Source: Bog-756 sp963727075 (GTDB lineage: Bacteria > Actinomycetota > Acidimicrobiia > Acidimicrobiales > RAAP-2). From it: a DNA stretch of 64,000 nucleotides. Where the stretch lies: positions 248,001 through 312,000 of the forward strand of contig CAVSET010000006.1 in NCBI GenBank assembly GCA_963727075.1. The letters run 5' to 3'. The notes below the pieces were generated by a model. It made no database searches and was not told where the DNA came from. It saw nothing but the letters and a program-made list of their open reading frames with translations. Shown piece after piece: positions 18,739 through 27,922 of this stretch; within the stretch, counting starts at the first letter, position 1, and the number at the start of each line of letters is the position of its first letter. The position numbers and the translations under genes were made by a program.

Positions 18739-18807
18739 ATTATGCATGATCGCCTGTTCGGCCGACGGTGGTCACGGGCGAAGACCGGACCGGTCACCCG
18801 TTACGCT
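18739..18807. promoter_or_regulatory. divergent leaderless promoters with GACCGGTC palindrome
   Basis: A minus-strand CATAAT (18739-18744) lies eight bases from the kinase ATG, and a plus-strand TACGCT (18802-18807) lies seven bases from the ATG at 18815. Between them is the 8-bp palindrome GACCGGTC (18788-18795), just upstream of the plus-strand box. The palindrome is short and could occur by chance at this GC content. Confidence 0.42.
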
Positions 18808-18814
18808 CGCCCCG

Positions 18815-19876
18815 ATGGCTCCGTCCCCTCCAGCCGTGCTCGAGGTGAAGGCCGCCGCCCGGCTGTTGCGGCGGGCCCACCAGGGTTGGGTCGAGGTGCC
18901 CGGCGCGCTGGACGGGCAACCCCTGCTGGTCGTGGACCTCGGCACCGGCGGGGATGGTCTCGATCTGTTCCCGGCGTTCCCCGGAGTGGTGGTGGGGATC
19001 GGTGACGGCACGCCCGGCAACGGCACGCTGTCCGGGGTGGACGTGGCCCTGACCGACTCGACCCATCCGCCCGCGCCCTGGGTGGAGGTCCCCGACATCG
19101 ACGCCGAGCTGGACGCGCTGGCCCGGATGACCGGACGGTCGCCGGTGGCGGCGGTGACCCTGGCCCAGGTGCTTCGCCTGGCCGGCCATCACGGGCTCGG
19201 GCACGACCTCGTCGTCGAGTCGCTCGCCTACTCGAGCCTGCAGGGTGGCCCGGAATTCGCGGCGTGGCTGAGCGACCGGCCGCTGCGGTCGACGCCGCGC
19301 CCGGCCGATCCCGAACGGGCGGTGGTCGTCGAGCGCATCGATGACCGTCTCGACCTCACCTTGAACCGTCCCCGGGTCCGCAACGCCTACAGCTCGACCA
19401 TGCGCGACCAGCTGTGCGAGGCCCTGGCGGTGGCGTGTGCCGATCCCACCCTCGGGGAGGTGCACCTCCGCGGCGAGGGGCCCGACTTCTGCAGCGGTGG
19501 AGACCTCGACGAGTTCGGTGTGTCGGCCGAACCGGCCACCGCCCATCTGGTCCGCACCGTTCGCAGTGCGGCCCGCCTACTCGGTGTGGTCGGGGACCGG
19601 GTGGTCGCCCACCTGCACGGTGCCTGTGTGGGCGCCGGGGCGGAGCTGCCGGCTCTGGCCGGGCGGGTGCTGGCAACACCTGACACCCGGCTGCAGCTTC
19701 CCGAGGTGGCCATGGGGCTCATCCCCGGTGCCGGCGGAACCGCCTCGCTGCCACGACGCATCGGGCGGCACCGAACGGCGTGGCTGGCGCTCACCGGGCA
19801 ATTCGTCGATGCGCCCACCGCGCTTCGGTGGGGTCTGGTCGACGAGGTGGCGGCAGTCAATCGGTCGACCGGCTAG
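18815..19876 (+). CDS. enoyl-CoA hydratase/isomerase with long N-terminal extension
   Basis: A 353-residue protein with a crotonase domain in its second half (about 165-345) and an N-terminal extension of about 160 residues that I do not recognise. The crotonase part has TLNRPRVRNAYSSTMRDQL, the oxyanion segment GPDFCSGGDLDEF, and both catalytic acids in their standard contexts: HGACVGAGAELPAL (first Glu) and LPEVAMGLIPGAGGT (second Glu). True hydratase or isomerase activity is therefore plausible. The extension is rich in short hydrophobic strands and may form a binding or oligomerisation domain. The start is supported by the leaderless -10 at 18802. Confidence 0.9.
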   Translation: MAPSPPAVLEVKAAARLLRRAHQGWVEVPGALDGQPLLVVDLGTGGDGLDLFPAFPGVVVGIGDGTPGNGTLSGVDVALTDSTHPPAPWVEVPDIDAELDALARMTGRSPVAAVTLAQVLRLAGHHGLGHDLVVESLAYSSLQGGPEFAAWLSDRPLRSTPRPADPERAVVVERIDDRLDLTLNRPRVRNAYSSTMRDQLCEALAVACADPTLGEVHLRGEGPDFCSGGDLDEFGVSAEPATAHLVRTVRSAARLLGVVGDRVVAHLHGACVGAGAELPALAGRVLATPDTRLQLPEVAMGLIPGAGGTASLPRRIGRHRTAWLALTGQFVDAPTALRWGLVDEVAAVNRSTG

Positions 19877-19973
19877 CGCGGTGGGGCCGCCGCGGTAATG
19901 TTGGCTGAAAAGCCGGTTCTCACCCCGCGTCCCTCGGCCCACCGCGTCGGGACACGCCCACAGGAGGAATGCC

Positions 19974-21173
19974 ATGCCACAGGCCGAGGAGTCGAAGGTC
20001 TTCGAGGCGGAAGGGTTCCTGGACCCCGAGGTGAGCGCCAATCCCCAGCCCTTCTACCGGCAGGCCCAGGAGAAGGGCGCGGTGGTGCCCGGCACCTTCG
20101 GCCCCCAGGTCGTGCGCCGTTCGGCCGTCGAGTACGTGCTCCAGCACCCCGAGGAGTTCTCCTCGGCGATGGAGACGGTCGACCTCGGCCAATCGGTGCC
20201 CCTCATCCCCTTGCAGGTGGATCCGCCCGATCACCGCAACTACCGCCGGCTGCTCGACCCCATCTTCGCTCCCCGGCAGATGAACGCCATCGAGCCCGAC
20301 ATCGTCCGGCTGGTCAACGAGCGGATCGACGGGTTCATCGACCGGGGGGAGTGCGACTTCGCCGAGGAGCTAGCCGTGCCCCTGCCGTCCTCGGTCTTCC
20401 TGCGGCTGGTCGGCCTGCCCCTTTCGCAACTCGACATGTTCCTCGGGATGAAGGACGGGATCCTCCGGCCGGCCGGCGACGACCTGGACGAGATCGTCGC
20501 CAACCAGAAGGTGGCGGCGCGGGAGATCGAGGAGTACTTCACCGGGGTGGTCAAGGACCGCAAGAAGAGCGCCGAGGGCCAAGACGACATCTTGAGCATG
20601 TTCCTCACGGCCGAGATCGAGGGACAACGGATGACGGTCGACGAGATCGTGGGCATCTGCTTCCTCTTCATCCTGGCCGGGCTGGACACGGTGACCGACA
20701 GCCTCGAATGCTTCATGTCCTACCTGGCCCGGCATCCCGACCAGCGCCAGCGGATCGTCGACGATCCCTCCATCATCCCGTCCACGGTCGAGGAGCTCCT
20801 CCGGTGGGAGACGCCGGTCACGACAGTGGCCCGCACCGCCACCGGAGACATCGAGCTCGAGGGCTGTCCGATCAAGAGGGGCGAAGGGGTCGGGGTCAGC
20901 ATCGGCGCGGCCAACATCGACGAACGAGCCCTGCCCGACGCCTTCACGGTGGACCTGGAACGCAACCCGAACAAGCATTTCGCCTTCGGTGGCGGCATCC
21001 ATCGTTGTCTCGGTTCCCACCTGGCTCGGATGGAGCTGCGGGTGGCCCTGCGGGAATGGCACCGGCGGATCCCCGACTACGCCGTCGCCCCCGGGGCCGA
21101 CCTGGTGTACCAGCCGGCCCTTCGCCAGATCGAGGCGCTGCCGCTCGTCTTCCCCGCCGGTGGGCAAGGGTAG
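19974..21173 (+). CDS. cytochrome P450
   Basis: A 399-residue soluble bacterial P450 that would hydroxylate a hydrophobic substrate using ferredoxin-delivered electrons. The oxygen-binding I-helix reads AGLDTVTDS, the K-helix EELLRWE, and the heme loop FGGGIHRCLGSHLARME places the thiolate at about Cys345. AGGAGG precedes the ATG, and a TAATGT box lies at 19896-19901. It is followed immediately (7 bases) by two acyl-CoA dehydrogenase genes, suggesting a CYP125/CYP142-like role preparing a side chain for beta-oxidation; this is inference from context. No ferredoxin gene adjoins it; the small ferredoxins at 33091 and 48373 are candidates. Confidence 0.95.
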   Translation: MPQAEESKVFEAEGFLDPEVSANPQPFYRQAQEKGAVVPGTFGPQVVRRSAVEYVLQHPEEFSSAMETVDLGQSVPLIPLQVDPPDHRNYRRLLDPIFAPRQMNAIEPDIVRLVNERIDGFIDRGECDFAEELAVPLPSSVFLRLVGLPLSQLDMFLGMKDGILRPAGDDLDEIVANQKVAAREIEEYFTGVVKDRKKSAEGQDDILSMFLTAEIEGQRMTVDEIVGICFLFILAGLDTVTDSLECFMSYLARHPDQRQRIVDDPSIIPSTVEELLRWETPVTTVARTATGDIELEGCPIKRGEGVGVSIGAANIDERALPDAFTVDLERNPNKHFAFGGGIHRCLGSHLARMELRVALREWHRRIPDYAVAPGADLVYQPALRQIEALPLVFPAGGQG

Positions 21174-21180
21174 GGACGGA

Positions 21181-22323
21181 GTGGACCTTCGCCTCACCGA
21201 CGATCAGCAGCTGCTCCACCAGACGACCCGCAAGTTCCTCGAGAGCACCTGCACCCTCGAGACCGTGCGCCAGCTGGCCGACGCCGAGCCGGCCGGGTAC
21301 GACGCGGCCTGGTGGAAGAGTGGCGCCGACCTGGGCTGGACCTCGCTCCTCGTGCCGGAGGAGGACGGCGGGGGCAGCGTCTCCGGCCATGGCCTTCTCG
21401 ACCTGGCCCTGGTGGCCGAGGAGATGGGCCGGATGGTGTCGCCCGGCCCGCTCCTGCCGGTCAACGTGGTGGCCGAAGCGCTGTCGCGGACCGGGACGGA
21501 GGAGCAGCGGCGCGACCTGCTCCCCGGGCTGCTCGAAGGGACGACCACCGCCTCGTGGTGCCTGGGTGCGCCGGTGGCCGGCATCGACACCGGGGGGGCC
21601 ATCGAGGCCACGCCCACCACGGAGGGGCTCGTACTCCACGGCACCAGCGGGCCGACGGAGGCGGGCGCCGACGTCGACGTCCACCTGGTGACGGTGCGCA
21701 CAGGGGAGGGCTGGACCCAGGTGCTGGTGCCCTCCGACCATCCCGGGGTGAGCACGCAGAAGATGCACAGCCTCGACCTGGTGCGGCGGTTCGCCCAGGT
21801 CTCCTTCGACCATGTGGAGGTCGCCGCGGACGAGGTCCTCGGTGAGGTCGGGGGAGCGGTCGCCGACGTCGAGCGACAACTCGAGACGGCGGTGGCGCTC
21901 CAGTGTGCCGAGATGGTCGGCGCCATCGACCGGGTGTTCGAGTTCACCGTCGAGTACGCGTCCGACCGCTACTCGTTCGGTCGGCCTCTCGTCTCGTACC
22001 AGGCGTTGAAGCACCGCTTCGCCGACCTGAAGCTGTGGCTCGAGGCCTGCCTGGCCACGGCGGGGGCGGCGGCCCGCAGCGTGGACTCCGGATCGAAGAG
22101 CGGGGCCGAGCTGGTCAGCGTGGCCAAGTCGTACATCGGGGAGCGCGGGCCGGCCATCCTGCAGGACTGCGTCCAGCTCCACGGCGGAATCGGGGTGACA
22201 TGGGATCACGACCTGCACCTGTATCTCCGGCGAGTGATGGTCGACACGACCCAGCTCGGTACGCCCCGTGACCATCGCGAGCGGGTGGCGGTGACCATGG
22301 GGATGGGGGAGACGGGCCGATGA
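21181..22323 (+). CDS. acyl-CoA dehydrogenase, short-subunit type
   Basis: A 380-residue acyl-CoA dehydrogenase starting VDLRLTDDQQLLHQTTRKFLE, with LGWTSLLVPEEDGGG and EYASDRYSFGRPLVSYQALKH. At the catalytic-type position of the C-terminal motif, LHGGIGVTWDHDLH has aspartate (about residue 342) where most relatives have glutamate. The downstream long-subunit gene overlaps by four bases (ATGA), a strong sign of an alpha2beta2 enzyme like the mycobacterial FadE28-FadE29 type. The P450 gene ends seven bases upstream, so the three form one operon. Confidence 0.93.
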   Translation: MDLRLTDDQQLLHQTTRKFLESTCTLETVRQLADAEPAGYDAAWWKSGADLGWTSLLVPEEDGGGSVSGHGLLDLALVAEEMGRMVSPGPLLPVNVVAEALSRTGTEEQRRDLLPGLLEGTTTASWCLGAPVAGIDTGGAIEATPTTEGLVLHGTSGPTEAGADVDVHLVTVRTGEGWTQVLVPSDHPGVSTQKMHSLDLVRRFAQVSFDHVEVAADEVLGEVGGAVADVERQLETAVALQCAEMVGAIDRVFEFTVEYASDRYSFGRPLVSYQALKHRFADLKLWLEACLATAGAAARSVDSGSKSGAELVSVAKSYIGERGPAILQDCVQLHGGIGVTWDHDLHLYLRRVMVDTTQLGTPRDHRERVAVTMGMGETGR

Positions 22324-23589
22324 GCCAGTCTGAGGGATCGACGGTGGCCGAGGGGGACAGCTCGGGCGAGGACATCGAGTCGTTCCGCCAGCGGGCCCGG
22401 GCGTGGTTGGCCGAGAACGTGCCCCGGTTGCCTGCGGGGTATACCAATGCGCTGCTCAGCCGCGAGGACGAGACCGGCCAGCGGGCCCGCCGTCTACAGC
22501 GGACCCTCTTCGACGGAGGGTTCGCCGGGATCTGCTTCCCGGTCGCCTACGGGGGCCAGGGCCTGTCCCGGGCCCACCAACGGGCCTTCACCCGGGAGTC
22601 GACTCGACTACCAGATGCCGATCCAGTTCAACGTTCCGACCCTCAGCATCCTGGCCGCCACCCTGCTCGACTTCGGCACCGAGGCGCAGAAGCTCCGCCA
22701 CATCCCCGCCATCTTCCGCGGTGACGAGCTGTGGGTCCAGTTCCTCTCCGAGCCGAGCGGCGGCTCCGACCTGGCCGGTCTGGTCACCCGGGCGACGAGG
22801 GACGGTGACGTCTTCCACCTCAACGGGTCGAAGATCTGGAGCACGGGGGCGTTCCGCTCCGACTACGCCATGTGCCTGGCCCGCACCGACTGGCACGCTC
22901 CCAAGCACCGCGGCCTGACCATGTTCATCATGAAGATCCACCAGCCCGGGGTCGAGATCCAGCAAATCAAGATGGTCAATCGCACGGCCGAGTTCTGCCA
23001 GGAATTCTTCGACGACGTGCCCATCCCGGCCTCGGACGTTGTCGGCGAAGTCAACGACGGATGGACAGTGGCCTCGCGGTTGCTCTTCCACGAGCGGGAC
23101 GCGGTGGGCGGCGGCTCACCCTTCACCAGCGGGGTGGCGGTGGTGGCGGCCGGGCACCGCGGCCAGCGTTCGGAGCTGCTCGACTTGGCTACGGAGACGG
23201 GCCAGCTCGGTGACCCGCGGGTCCGCCAATTGGTGGCCGAGGACCGGGTCAACCAACGGGTCCAGAGCCAGCTCGCCGAACGGATCACCACCGGCATCCG
23301 CACCGGTGCCCTTCCCGGACCGGCTGGGGCCATTCCCCGGCTGCTCGCCGCCACCAATACCGAGCGCAATTTCGACATCGCGGTCGAGATCGCCGGGTCC
23401 GAGATCGGCGCATGGAGTCACGACAACACCTTCAATTGGGGGGAGGCCTACCTCACCCGCCAGGGGGGCAGCCTGGGCGGTGGCAGCACCGAGATGCAGC
23501 GCAACATCATCAGCGAGCGGGTGCTCGGCATGCCGAGGGAGTACGCCGCCGATCGCGACCGCCCCTTCGATGAGGTGCGGCACAACTAG
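22320..23589 (+). CDS. acyl-CoA dehydrogenase, long-subunit type (frameshift near 22606)
   Basis: An acyl-CoA dehydrogenase of about 422 residues. It starts MSQSEGSTVAEGDSSGEDIE, with GFAGICFPVAYGGQGLSRAHQ before the break and DYQMPIQFNVPTLSILAATL, LWVQFLSEPSGGSDLAGL, NGSKIWSTGAFRSDYAMCLAR and GGGSTEMQRNIISERVLGMPR after it. The frame moves by one base somewhere in 22600-22612, a CGACTCGACT stretch where the exact extra base is ambiguous. Its partner is the overlapping upstream short-subunit gene. A comparatively large loop occurs around residues 270-330. Confidence 0.88.
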
Positions 23590-23900
23590 CCATCGCCCGT
23601 CTTCCGCGTCGGACCTACGATCGGGCCGAGGCGACGGGGGCCGCGTCGATGTGTTTGAGTTGCATCAGAGCGGGGTGCACACTGCCACCACGGTGCTGTC
23701 TGCACGAGGCAGTGGTAGCGGTAGCAGTCAATGAGAGAGATTCTCAGAGTCCCGGAAGGTCCTCCTCGTAGTCGGCGACCCGCTATTCGTCACGCACTCA
23801 CTCAAACGGTTGCAGTTATCGAAGGATTCCTGTCGTTGGCCTATTCACCGAAAAGACCTGGTCGGGAGCCCAAATTGGTCCGCACCGGTGAGATGGCTCA
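23590..23900. other. gene-free junction, start of a less GC-rich stretch
   Basis: 311 bases between a plus-strand dehydrogenase and a minus-strand hydratase, both ending here. No ORF with recognisable similarity and no clear terminator hairpin was seen. Base composition changes by eye from about 23,700 onward, with AT-richer words such as 'gagagagattctcagag' and 'cctattcaccgaaaa'. GAGAGATTCTC at about 23733-23743 is a short palindrome. This may be the boundary of an acquired segment. Confidence 0.4.
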
Positions 23901-24578
23901 CTAGATGTCAAGGGTCGGACTCGAGGGATCGACACCCGACCGGCGAAGCGCCTTCGCCTTGGTGCGAACGAGCACGTCACGAGGGGCGACGCAGATCCGT
24001 TCGATGGTTTCCATAGCCTGATCCAGTAGACGCTCGGGTTCGACAACGTCACTTACCAGATGGACTGCGAGAGCCTCGGCGGCGTCGAACTCACGACCAC
24101 CGATGGTGAGATCTCGAGCGACTGCGCCACCCACAAGGTCGTGCAACGGGCCATAGACGACGTCGCCAAACGAGCGCTCCGGATGGGAGAACCGTGCTGT
24201 GGTTGAGGCCACACGCAGGTCGCACATGATGGCTAGGTCAAAGCCACCGGCGATAGCCGGGCCGTTGACCGCTGCGACCAATGGCAGCGGGAAGGATAGA
24301 ACGGTTCGGTGGAACCGATCACTGGACGCCCACAGTTCCGTCCTGAACGCAACGTCGGCCTGAGCACGGTCGAACTCCTTCAAATCGAACCCAGCCGAAA
24401 ACACAGTTCCGGCGCCGGTTACGACAACGACCTTGACTGAGCTGTCTCTTGCAAGGTCGTCGAGCGCGTCACTGATGGCCTCCCGGAGAGCTACTGACAG
24501 GGCGTTGCGCCGTTCGGGCCGATTGAGGGTCAAGACGACGTGCCCGGGTGAGCGCTGCATTACGAGTTCGTCAACCAT
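23901..24578 (-). CDS. enoyl-CoA hydratase/isomerase family protein
   Basis: A 225-residue crotonase-fold protein, somewhat shorter than the usual 255-260. It has LTLNRPERRNALSVALREAI, the oxyanion segment VFSAGFDLKEFD and NGPAIAGGFDLAIMCDLRVA. The first catalytic position of hydratases carries Asp instead of Glu (GGFDLA), while the second (HPERSFG) retains Glu. This combination leaves hydratase, isomerase or another crotonase reaction possible. The ATG at 24578 has AAGAAT six bases upstream on its strand, suggesting a leaderless transcript divergent from the secreted-protein gene. It lies in the less GC-rich stretch. Confidence 0.88.
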   Translation of the reverse strand: MVDELVMQRSPGHVVLTLNRPERRNALSVALREAISDALDDLARDSSVKVVVVTGAGTVFSAGFDLKEFDRAQADVAFRTELWASSDRFHRTVLSFPLPLVAAVNGPAIAGGFDLAIMCDLRVASTTARFSHPERSFGDVVYGPLHDLVGGAVARDLTIGGREFDAAEALAVHLVSDVVEPERLLDQAMETIERICVAPRDVLVRTKAKALRRSGVDPSSPTLDI

Positions 24579-24762
24579 GGTTCAATTCTTGTACACCAAA
24601 TGCCGGCCGTCATGGCAAAGCCAGGTGCAGGGCCGGTCATGACTCCTGGGACGAGGGCTGCAATCATCATGGGGACCTTGACGAGTGTCCTCGGATACTG
24701 TGAGACAGAACATGGTGTCCGGCCTGTTGGGCTGCACCGACCCTCGATCGGGTTCACGGAGG

Positions 24763-24768
24763 TACCAT
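24763..24768 (+). promoter_or_regulatory. leaderless promoter (-10 TACCAT) of secreted protein gene
   Basis: TACCAT ends six bases before the GTG at 24775. This favours GTG 24775 over in-frame upstream starts, and the chosen start places a signal peptide directly at the N-terminus. Confidence 0.5.
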
Positions 24769-24774
24769 CACCCG

Positions 24775-26460
24775 GTGCGACGCCGACTAATCACTCTCGT
24801 CGGAGTCGTCGCGGTGAGTGCACAGGTGATCTTGGGTGCGAGTGCAGGTCTTGCTGACCCGGCCCCATCACCGGTGCCCACCGGCCCTGTCAATTCGGAG
24901 CTTCCCTGGCACAACGCCGTCGTGGATTCACAGGGGAAACTGCTCGCCTGGTACAGGCCTCAACAGCACCTTGGCTACGACAAGGTACTCAAACTCGGTT
25001 GGAATTTCATCGAACACAAGGTTCCCGATCAAACGGGGACTCAGCTCAAGACCTATCTCGTGAATTCTGTCTTCGACAGCGGCACGCTTCAAGGGGCGTA
25101 TTGGCAGAGTAACCCGGCGATGACATTCGGATCGTTCGTCGACTCGGCTCTGGCCTGGTACCCGTACTCGGGCGACCCACAGGCAATCCGGACGGTGGGG
25201 GCGATGCTCCGCTATGGGTTGGCTCATGGCACAACGCCTGCGAACTGGGCGTGGCCGAGCGTTCCATTCCCCACTGGCTGCGGCAATCAACCCAACTACG
25301 GGCGATGCCTGTCTGACATGCCCAAGGACTTCTATGGCGGGATCGAGCCGGACAAGGTCGGCGAGCTTGGGATCGGCTATGTGCTGTCCTACGAGATGAC
25401 CAGCAATCAGACCTACCTCAATGCAGCCCTCCACTGCGCCGACGCCCTGGCCGAACACGTTCGAACTGGGGACGAAACCCACACACCATGGGCCTTTCGG
25501 GTTGACGGGAGAACCGGCACCACCCTCGACGGCGAAGAATTCGGCGGAATCGTGGTTTCCCCGCTCCGGCTCTTCGATGAGCTGATCCGGATCCAAAAGG
25601 GCGACGTCAAGGCCTACGAACGAGCACGCCGAATCGCGTGGAGGTGGCTGGATACTCACCAACTCAATCCCAAGAGCCCCACATTCGACGACTGGAGCGG
25701 CTACTTCGAGGACGTCCCCAAGGACCAAAGCAACGTCAACCAGGCCGGGCCAACCTATACAGCTCTGTACCTGCTCAATCTTCGTAACCCCGCCCGGCTT
25801 GACCCCCAATGGAGGACTCAAGTGAGCCACCTGATCGCATGGGTCGATCAACACCTCGGAGTCGGGCCATTCTACGGAGCGACGGGTATCAATGAGCAGG
25901 GCCCGGCGACCGGAGGGAGCTATCTGTGTTGCTCGCTTGCGGGCCTGGGTAGCGACACCGCCCGGTGGGCTGCGGTGAACGCCCTGTACTACGAGAAGAC
26001 TGGTGACGTTCGGGCCAGAGAGGATGCTTTCCGATCGCTCAACTACGCGACGTACTTTGCCAACTCTGACGGTCAGGTCTCATGCTGTGGGCAGAGCTTT
26101 GGAGCTATCCAGTACTGGTTCAGCGACGGCTACTCGGACTACCTCCGTAGCTTCAGCTGGGCAATGGCCGCAGTCCCCGCCCTTGCTCCCGATGATCAGA
26201 GTCATCTATTGGGTTCGTCGTCGGTAGTTCAACTGGTCACCTACGGCCATGGCCGGGTCACGTATCGGACCTTCGACAAGGACGCGACGGAGATACTCCG
26301 CTTGAGCTTCAGGCCAGTGTCGGTCACTGCGGGCGGTCAAGCTCTCACCGAGAAGCCCATCCTCTTAGGTCAGGGATACACGCTGCGGGCTCTGGGTGGG
26401 GGGAGCTTCGTCTTGCGGGTGCACCACGTCCGCGCTGCCAATGTCCAGGTTGCTGTCTGA
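24775..26460 (+). CDS. secreted protein with (alpha/alpha)-barrel-like domain
   Basis: A 561-residue exported protein of unknown function. Residues 1-32 form a signal peptide: VRRRLITLVGVVAV, hydrophobic core, then ASAGLADP as probable cleavage region. The body (about 40-450) has repeated amphipathic helices with aromatic-rich loops (FVDSALAWYPYSGDPQAIRT, YGLAHGTTPANWAW), as in six-hairpin glycosidases or polysaccharide lyases. Several cysteines (GCGNQ, YLCCSLAG, SCCGQ) could form disulfides outside the cell. The last 100 residues look like beta-strands, a common C-terminal sandwich in such enzymes. I cannot name a catalytic pair. Relatives of glucuronyl epimerases or lyases are possible. It has no operon partner. 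Confidence 0.8.
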   Translation: MRRRLITLVGVVAVSAQVILGASAGLADPAPSPVPTGPVNSELPWHNAVVDSQGKLLAWYRPQQHLGYDKVLKLGWNFIEHKVPDQTGTQLKTYLVNSVFDSGTLQGAYWQSNPAMTFGSFVDSALAWYPYSGDPQAIRTVGAMLRYGLAHGTTPANWAWPSVPFPTGCGNQPNYGRCLSDMPKDFYGGIEPDKVGELGIGYVLSYEMTSNQTYLNAALHCADALAEHVRTGDETHTPWAFRVDGRTGTTLDGEEFGGIVVSPLRLFDELIRIQKGDVKAYERARRIAWRWLDTHQLNPKSPTFDDWSGYFEDVPKDQSNVNQAGPTYTALYLLNLRNPARLDPQWRTQVSHLIAWVDQHLGVGPFYGATGINEQGPATGGSYLCCSLAGLGSDTARWAAVNALYYEKTGDVRAREDAFRSLNYATYFANSDGQVSCCGQSFGAIQYWFSDGYSDYLRSFSWAMAAVPALAPDDQSHLLGSSSVVQLVTYGHGRVTYRTFDKDATEILRLSFRPVSVTAGGQALTEKPILLGQGYTLRALGGGSFVLRVHHVRAANVQVAV

Positions 26461-26498
26461 CCCCTGGTCGGCCGGGGGAAGTGCTCTTTGGATCTCCA

Positions 26499-26925
26499 TG
26501 CGTCCCGCATGGACCGCACCCACGGATCCGCAGATCGTGGATACGCTCACCACGATGAGCGAGGTCCGTAGAGGGACGTTCCGATTCTGGTCCGAGAGCT
26601 ACGAGTCTCGGCGCGGGCTCAGCGAGCTCGTTAAGCAGTCTTGTCTGGAACCGCCACTTCTCGAGTTGGTGAAGATGAGGGCATCCCAGAACAACGGCTG
26701 TGCGTACTGCATAGACATGCATTCCAAGGATGCCCGAGTACAGGTGAGGCTGAGCAGCGTCTGTATGCCCTGAGCGCCTGGCGAGAGACTCCGTTCTTCT
26801 CCCAACGTGAGAGCGCAGCCTTGGCGCTGACAGACGCGGTGACCCTCGTTGCTCAAGGGGAGATCACTCAAGCCGTCATCGACGAGGCATCTTCGACCTT
26901 CACTCCCGAGGAACTCTCGCCATAG
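26499..26925 (+). pseudogene. broken carboxymuconolactone decarboxylase/AhpD-like gene
   Basis: Remnant of a small peroxidase-like CMD protein. Conserved pieces are LLELVKMRASQNNGCAYCIDMHSKDAR, with the CxxC-x3-H redox motif, then in another frame EAEQRLYALSAWRETPFF and SQRESAALALTDAVTLVAQG. The frame breaks at about 26740. The reading then ends at EELSP with a stop at 26923-26925, about 35 residues before the usual C-terminus (the family continues DLxxAVxxINxWNR). A frameshift plus a lost 3' end, facing another broken gene, suggest true decay. Confidence 0.7.
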
Positions 26926-27309
26926 TGGAAGTCCGTATATACGAACACGGTGCCGAGGCACAGGTCGGGTTTCCACACGGGACGCTCTTGGGTAGTGAGA
27001 CCGACTCCACCGACATTGCTGAGGTGGTGGACCGAGCGAGAGTGGAGCTGCTGGCCTGGAGGTGACTCCATTCCGCCCCTACCCACCATGCGCTCTCGAC
27101 GGGGCTCGGCCAGAGTGGGATCCACTTCTATGGCGGTGAGCCGCGTGACCCGCTCACGCAGGATGTCCGTCGTCAGACCCGGGTCAGGCCCAATTTCCAA
27201 GACATCATCACCGAGGTCTCCGGCCGGCCTTGATCCAGGGCAACAAGTCCGCTTGCAACATGTCTGCCCACTCCGGACGGGACAGAGACTGAAGGTGTGA
27301 GTCGTTCAT
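26926..27309 (-). pseudogene. broken class I SAM-dependent methyltransferase gene
   Basis: On the minus strand an ORF starts MNDSHLQSLSRPEWADMLQ at 27309. After a frame change near 27230 it continues as GDDVLEIGPDPGLTTDIL and RERVTRLTAIEVDPTL, which is the motif I / motif post-I pattern of class I methyltransferases (E-I-G-x-G-x-G with Asp replacing one Gly, then the acidic end of beta2). Further downstream only scraps remain (HHLSN..., FVYTDF). The 3' end abuts the truncated CMD gene at about 26925. Frameshift, motif loss and truncation together indicate a decayed gene. Confidence 0.65.
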
Positions 27310-27565
27310 TCCATCGTTGCAACACCTCCGGAAGGGTCACCGTGCCTGTGCCGGGGATCCGGATCCGCATCGCGAACTGGGGCCGTTCGACCCTGGGGAA
27401 CCGAATCGACGCAGGCGTACCCTCACAGGGTCGGTGCTGATCCCGACCCGGGCCGGGCCGCTAGTGAGGCGGTGGGTGGGACTATGCGCCGTTGATCCTG
27501 GATGACCAGGTTCGGCTGTCTCAGACGACGGTAGAGTCGAAGCAACGACACGCAGGAGGTCCATC

Positions 27566-27922
27566 GTGGACGAAGGCGAACCGATCTCGTACCTTGCTTT
27601 GGCACCCAAGACACCCGTCTTCACTTCGTCTGGCTTCGAGTTCGGCAGCGTCGTACATGTCTTGCAAATACCTGAGTTGGACGAGTTTGACGGTATCGTT
27701 GTCGCCACAAAGGCTGGTCATCGATTTGTCGATCGGGATCAGATCACTGAGATCACGACAACGTGCGTGCGATGTGATCTCTCGGATGATCAGGCCGCGG
27801 CGCTGCCGGCACCGAACGGTCCTCCGGTCCTTCACCTCGATGCCACCTATGACGAGGGGCCATCCCTCAATGCCAGGTTCGCCCGACTGTTCAGGCGACC
27901 GCATTGGAAGGAGCTTGAATAG
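27566..27922 (+). CDS. small protein of unknown function, PRC-barrel-like
   Basis: A 118-residue soluble protein, MDEGEPISYLALAPKTPVF... . It is rich in short beta-strands: GTPV-type entry, SGFEFGSVVHVLQIPELDEF, DGIVVATKAGHRFVDRDQI and EITTTCVRC. A strand-turn-strand with an 'entrance, then residue-by-residue instruction' look is typical of PRC-barrel regulators, but similarity is weak. A perfect AGGAGGT ribosome-binding site lies 5 bases before the GTG, which is strong evidence that the gene is real. It stands alone in the accessory stretch, with no evident operon partner. Confidence 0.7.
   Translation: MDEGEPISYLALAPKTPVFTSSGFEFGSVVHVLQIPELDEFDGIVVATKAGHRFVDRDQITEITTTCVRCDLSDDQAAALPAPNGPPVLHLDATYDEGPSLNARFARLFRRPHWKELE

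Noticed and set aside
24560..24757. Minus-strand ORF with a hydrophobic segment upstream of the hydratase gene
   Set aside because: It has no plausible ribosome-binding site, overlaps the promoter of the secreted-protein gene, and resembles no protein I recognise; at most a gene scrap.
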